Positions 5,899-8,629 of a stretch of 8,629 nt of DNA are shown one piece after another; the stretch's first letter is position 1; each line of letters opens with the position of its first letter. The stretch lies in contig DATJHO010000062.1 in the NCBI GenBank assembly GCA_035493835.1, positions 1-8,629 on the forward strand, read 5' to 3'. Made by a program: the position numbers and the translations under genes. This stretch comes from DASZTU01 sp035493835 (GTDB lineage Bacteria > Pseudomonadota > Alphaproteobacteria > Rhizobiales > Devosiaceae). Under the pieces are notes generated by a model. It made no database searches and was not told the origin of the DNA. It was given only the letters and a program-made list of their open reading frames with translations.

Positions 5899-7422
5899 TT
5901 GCGTATCGAAGATCTGAAGCACAGCTTGACCGTCTCCTGCCAGCCGGTGCCCGGCGGGCCGATGGACAATGCCGAAGCGGTCGTGGGCTTTGCCCTCGCT
6001 GCCATCGCCGGCGGCGCCAAGGCGCTGAGGATCGAGTCGCTCCCCTATTTGCGGGCCGTGCGCCAAGCGACCGATGCCCCGATCGTGGGGATCATCAAGG
6101 AAGATCGCGAAGATACCGAGGTGCGGATCACGCCGCTGGTGGAGCAGGCCGTCGCTCTGGCCGAGGCCGGAGCGGATATCGTTGCGTTCGACGCGACCCG
6201 CCGGCCGCGGCCCGCCAGCGTTCCCGAACTGATTGCCGCTATCAAGGCTCGGGGCAAGCTCACCATGGCCGATTGCTCCGATCTCGAGGATGCACGCCAA
6301 GCGCTGGCCGCCGGGGTCGATATCATCGGCTCGACGCTCTCGGGCTATACGGGCGGACCGATGCCCGTGGAACCGGATTTCCCGCTGATCGCAGCGATGG
6401 CGAAGCTCACGCTCTATGTCGTGGCGGAGGGCCGGATACGAACTCCCGCGCAGGCGGCCGAGGCCTTGCGCTGCGGGGCCTGGACGGTGGTGGTCGGCTC
6501 GGCCATCACCCGCACCGAACATGCAACCGCCTGGTTTCGCGAGGCGGTCGAGCACGCGGCGCGCGCGGTCGAGCGCGAGCCGGTGCTTGCGATCGACATC
6601 GGCGGCACCAAGACGTCGGCGGCGCTGACGCGCGGCATCGAGGTGCTGGAGGAAATTTCGATCCCGACCGATCGCACGGCCGGGCCGGATGGCTGGGTCG
6701 AGGCGATCGCCGAACGTGCCCGCGACTGGCGCGGCAAATACGCTTCGGTCGGCGCGGCGGTAACGGGACTGGCGCTCGATCAGCACTGGTCGGCCATGAA
6801 TCCGGCCACGCTGCCTATCCCCGACGACTATCCGCTGGCGGCACGGCTCACCGAGATTTTCGGCACGCCGGCCCTGATCGCCAACGACGCACAGGCGGCC
6901 GCCTGGGGCGAGTACCGGTTCGGGGCCGGCGAGCGCGAGGATCTGGTTTTTCTCACCATCTCGACTGGCATCGGTGGTGGCGTTGTCATCAACGGAAGGC
7001 CCCTGCTCGGGCTCGCCGGCCATTTCGGGCTGCTGCGCTCGCCCTCCGCGGACGGGGTTTCGCCGTTCGAAAACGAGGTTTCCGGCCGCTGGATCGCGCA
7101 GGAGGCGGCAAGGGCGGGGCACGATGTGGATGCCCAGCAGGTGTTCGCCGCCGCCGCCAACGGCAATGCCCCCTGGGCGGAGGCGATTGTTGCAGCCTCG
7201 GCGCGCAAGGTGGCGTTGCTCTGCCAGGACCTGCAATTGGTCTTCGATCCCAAGCGGATCGTCATCGGGGGCGGCATCGGCCTCGCCCCTGGGTACCTCG
7301 ACCGGGTTCGCGCGCACCTGCCACAGTTTCGCTCTAGACTACGGCCGAGGATCGTACCGGCAAGGCTCGGCGTTCGCGCCGGCCTGATCGGCGTCGCAGA
7401 CTTGGCCGCCACCTCTCTCTGA
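5899..7422 (+). CDS. nanEK: Fused NanE-NanK: N-acetylmannosamine-6-phosphate 2-epimerase / ROK-family N-acetylmannosamine kinase
   Basis: This 507-residue cytoplasmic bifunctional enzyme joins two steps of sialic acid/ManNAc catabolism. The ROK kinase half converts ManNAc to ManNAc-6-phosphate and the epimerase half converts that to GlcNAc-6-phosphate. Residues 1-222 are a NanE TIM barrel with VSCQP (12-16), IIKED (Lys67), ADCSDLEDA (from 124), GSTLSGYTGG (144-153) and AEGRI (Glu177). Lys67 and Glu177 fall where the catalytic Lys and Glu of characterised NanE enzymes lie. The ROK half begins at about 229 with LAIDIGGTK (phosphate loop, Asp233) and continues with ANDAQAAAWGE (catalytic Asp330), TISTGIGGGV (353-362) and LAGHFG (His375). 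The usual ROK zinc motif CxCG(x)4C after the GH is absent, and no cysteine occurs between 376 and 441. The linker is very short (about 222-228). The start is TTG with an ideal GAGGAG. It lies 24 bp before the binding-protein gene. Kinase activity is likely but not certain, given the altered motif. Confidence 0.93.
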   Translation: MRIEDLKHSLTVSCQPVPGGPMDNAEAVVGFALAAIAGGAKALRIESLPYLRAVRQATDAPIVGIIKEDREDTEVRITPLVEQAVALAEAGADIVAFDATRRPRPASVPELIAAIKARGKLTMADCSDLEDARQALAAGVDIIGSTLSGYTGGPMPVEPDFPLIAAMAKLTLYVVAEGRIRTPAQAAEALRCGAWTVVVGSAITRTEHATAWFREAVEHAARAVEREPVLAIDIGGTKTSAALTRGIEVLEEISIPTDRTAGPDGWVEAIAERARDWRGKYASVGAAVTGLALDQHWSAMNPATLPIPDDYPLAARLTEIFGTPALIANDAQAAAWGEYRFGAGEREDLVFLTISTGIGGGVVINGRPLLGLAGHFGLLRSPSADGVSPFENEVSGRWIAQEAARAGHDVDAQQVFAAAANGNAPWAEAIVAASARKVALLCQDLQLVFDPKRIVIGGGIGLAPGYLDRVRAHLPQFRSRLRPRIVPARLGVRAGLIGVADLAATSL

Positions 7423-7432
7423 ACCAACGTCA

Positions 7433-7440
7433 AAGGAAGG
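7433..7440 (+). promoter_or_regulatory. Ribosome-binding site of the sugar-binding protein gene
   Basis: AAGGAAGG, followed by GAACAA, lies six bases before ATG 7447. This purine-rich site in a 24-bp gap after the nanEK stop supports one transcript with independent, strong initiation for the binding protein. Confidence 0.65.
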
Positions 7441-7446
7441 GAACAA

Positions 7447-8629
7447 ATGCTTACGTCTGCAAAAAAGCTGTCCGTGCTGGTGGCTTTGGCTGCTTCGCTG
7501 GCGCTCTCGACGGCGGCCCAGGCGGCCGTGACCGTTCTCGGTTGGCCGGGCGGTTCGGAGGAAACGGCGCTGCGGGCCGTGGTGAAAACCTATAACGCCA
7601 TGCCCGGCGTCAGCGACGACGACAAGGTCAACCTGATCTTCTTCAACCGCGATGGCTTTTACGACAAGTTGCAGACGGACATGGCGGCAGGCTCCAACGC
7701 CTTCGACGTCAACCTCGTCGCCACCTACGCCATCGGCCGCTATGCGCCCTACATGGACACTATCGATCTCGGGCCGGGCGCCGAAAAGGTCTTTGGCCAA
7801 CCGGTGCTGAAGACCATGCAGTACGAGGGCAAGCAATACGGCGTGCCGACCGATCTTTCGACGCACTTCATGTATTACCGCAAGGACTTGATCGATGCGC
7901 TGCTGAAGGACCCGAGCGCCAAGGCGACCTATGCGCAGATCGCGCAGAAATATCTCGGCAAGGCGCTTGAGCCGAAGGATCCGGACCAGTGGACCTGGGA
8001 CGATTGGGCAGCAACGGCGCTCTATTTCACCAAATCGGTCAACCCCAAGAGCCCGGTCCGCTACGGCACCGTGCTGCAGATGAAAAATCTGCTGTTCAAC
8101 ATGATGGTCTTCCAGAACCTGCCGCGTTCCTATGGCGGCAACTGGATGGATGACAAGGGCAACATCACCGTCGATTCCGATGCGTACCGGACCAGCCTGA
8201 AACTCTACAAGACGCTCTACGATGCCGGCGCCACGCCCAGGGATTCGCTGAGCTACGAATATCCTGAAACCAACGCCGCCTTCGGCTCCGGCCAGGCGGC
8301 GACGGCTTTGCAGTGGAACGCTGCGGCCGCCGATTTCACCAACAAGGACAAATCCCCGGCGATTGCCGACAAGGTCGCCATCGTCGCGCCACCCGCCGGC
8401 CCCGATGGCCGGTTCGACCATATTCACGGCCTCGGCCTGGGGCTCAACAAGAACGCCAAGAACAAGCCGGGCGCGGTGAAATTCCTGCAATGGCTGGCAA
8501 CCGAGGACGCGGCGCTCGACTATGCCAAAAACGGCGGCTCGCCGGCCCTCGCGCCCGACGTGGTCGAAAAGATCGCCACCCAGCGCCCAGACCTCGTGAC
8601 GCTCGGCAAGTTCGCCGGCGCCTATGGCT
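7447..8629 (+). CDS. ABC-transporter sugar-binding protein (family 1 extracellular solute-binding), cut by the right window edge
   Basis: This is the periplasmic receptor of a carbohydrate ABC importer (CUT1-like). At least 394 residues are present and the stop lies beyond the window; family members are usually 400-450, so little is missing. A Sec signal peptide is clear: MLTSAKK, then a hydrophobic core, then AQA with likely cleavage after Ala26. The mature part begins AVTVLGWPGGSEETALRAVV and has the typical binding-protein segments: YDKLQTDMAAGSNAFDVNLV, a YGVPTDLSTHFMYYRKDL stretch in the hinge region, and the late FGSGQAATALQWNAAAADF and KFLQWLATEDAALDYA. It follows nanEK by 24 bp, so the permease and ATPase genes are expected to the right. 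The ligand is not readable from sequence. The neighbouring NanEK makes ManNAc, sialic acid or a related amino sugar the leading guess; GlcNAc oligomers would be an alternative. Confidence 0.92.
   Translation, partial: MLTSAKKLSVLVALAASLALSTAAQAAVTVLGWPGGSEETALRAVVKTYNAMPGVSDDDKVNLIFFNRDGFYDKLQTDMAAGSNAFDVNLVATYAIGRYAPYMDTIDLGPGAEKVFGQPVLKTMQYEGKQYGVPTDLSTHFMYYRKDLIDALLKDPSAKATYAQIAQKYLGKALEPKDPDQWTWDDWAATALYFTKSVNPKSPVRYGTVLQMKNLLFNMMVFQNLPRSYGGNWMDDKGNITVDSDAYRTSLKLYKTLYDAGATPRDSLSYEYPETNAAFGSGQAATALQWNAAAADFTNKDKSPAIADKVAIVAPPAGPDGRFDHIHGLGLGLNKNAKNKPGAVKFLQWLATEDAALDYAKNGGSPALAPDVVEKIATQRPDLVTLGKFAGAYG

Noticed and set aside
5869..7317. Long minus-strand open frame (482 codons) antisense to nanEK
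   Set aside because: It is the shadow of nanEK in a GC-rich genome. The translation is Arg/Gly/Asp-rich with no family motif, while the plus strand has complete NanE and ROK motifs.
7339..8490. Long minus-strand open frame (383 codons) antisense to the binding-protein gene
   Set aside because: The plus-strand frame encodes a clear signal peptide and binding-protein motifs. The antisense translation has no recognisable domain and appears only because third positions are G/C.

Overview
The window reads as chromosomal DNA of a GC-rich alphaproteobacterium, most likely of the order Hyphomicrobiales (Devosia or a relative). This is an inference from base composition, strong G/C bias at third codon positions, gene families, and GC-rich palindromic intergenic repeats of a kind I associate with that order. 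No sequence search was possible, so the genus is a guess. No rRNA, tRNA, CRISPR array, insertion sequence or phage gene was seen.

Layout. Positions 1-2305 (minus strand) hold two genes of the trehalose-from-glucan pathway, treZ then treY. They overlap by four bases, and treY runs off the left edge. Positions 2306-2961 are about 650 bp without a convincing gene, filled with GC-rich inverted repeats. Positions 2962-3657 (plus) encode a HAD phosphatase of the phosphoglycolate phosphatase type. It converges on a ChaA/CaxA-type Ca2+(Na+)/H+ antiporter gene (3671-4834, minus), with 13 bp between the stops. A 246-bp divergent spacer follows.

Positions 5081-8629 (plus) form an amino-sugar catabolic cluster. 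It consists of a GntR/HutC-family regulator with a UTRA domain, a fused NanE-NanK enzyme (N-acetylmannosamine-6-phosphate 2-epimerase plus ROK-family N-acetylmannosamine kinase), and an ABC-transporter sugar-binding protein that runs off the right edge.

How the genes work together. TreY and TreZ turn the reducing end of alpha-1,4-glucans into trehalose and release it. In the right-hand cluster a periplasmic binding protein presumably captures an N-acetylated amino sugar (ManNAc or sialic acid are the simplest guesses). The kinase half of NanEK phosphorylates ManNAc and the epimerase half makes GlcNAc-6-phosphate. The regulator probably senses a phosphorylated amino sugar. A palindrome resembling the operators of NagR/DasR-type regulators overlaps the -35 region of the promoter proposed for nanEK, and a weaker match lies upstream of the regulator gene. 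The ROK half keeps its phosphate loop, catalytic Asp and GH motif but has lost all the zinc-binding cysteines, which is the most unusual protein-level observation here. No nanA (sialate lyase), nagA or nagB is visible in the window.
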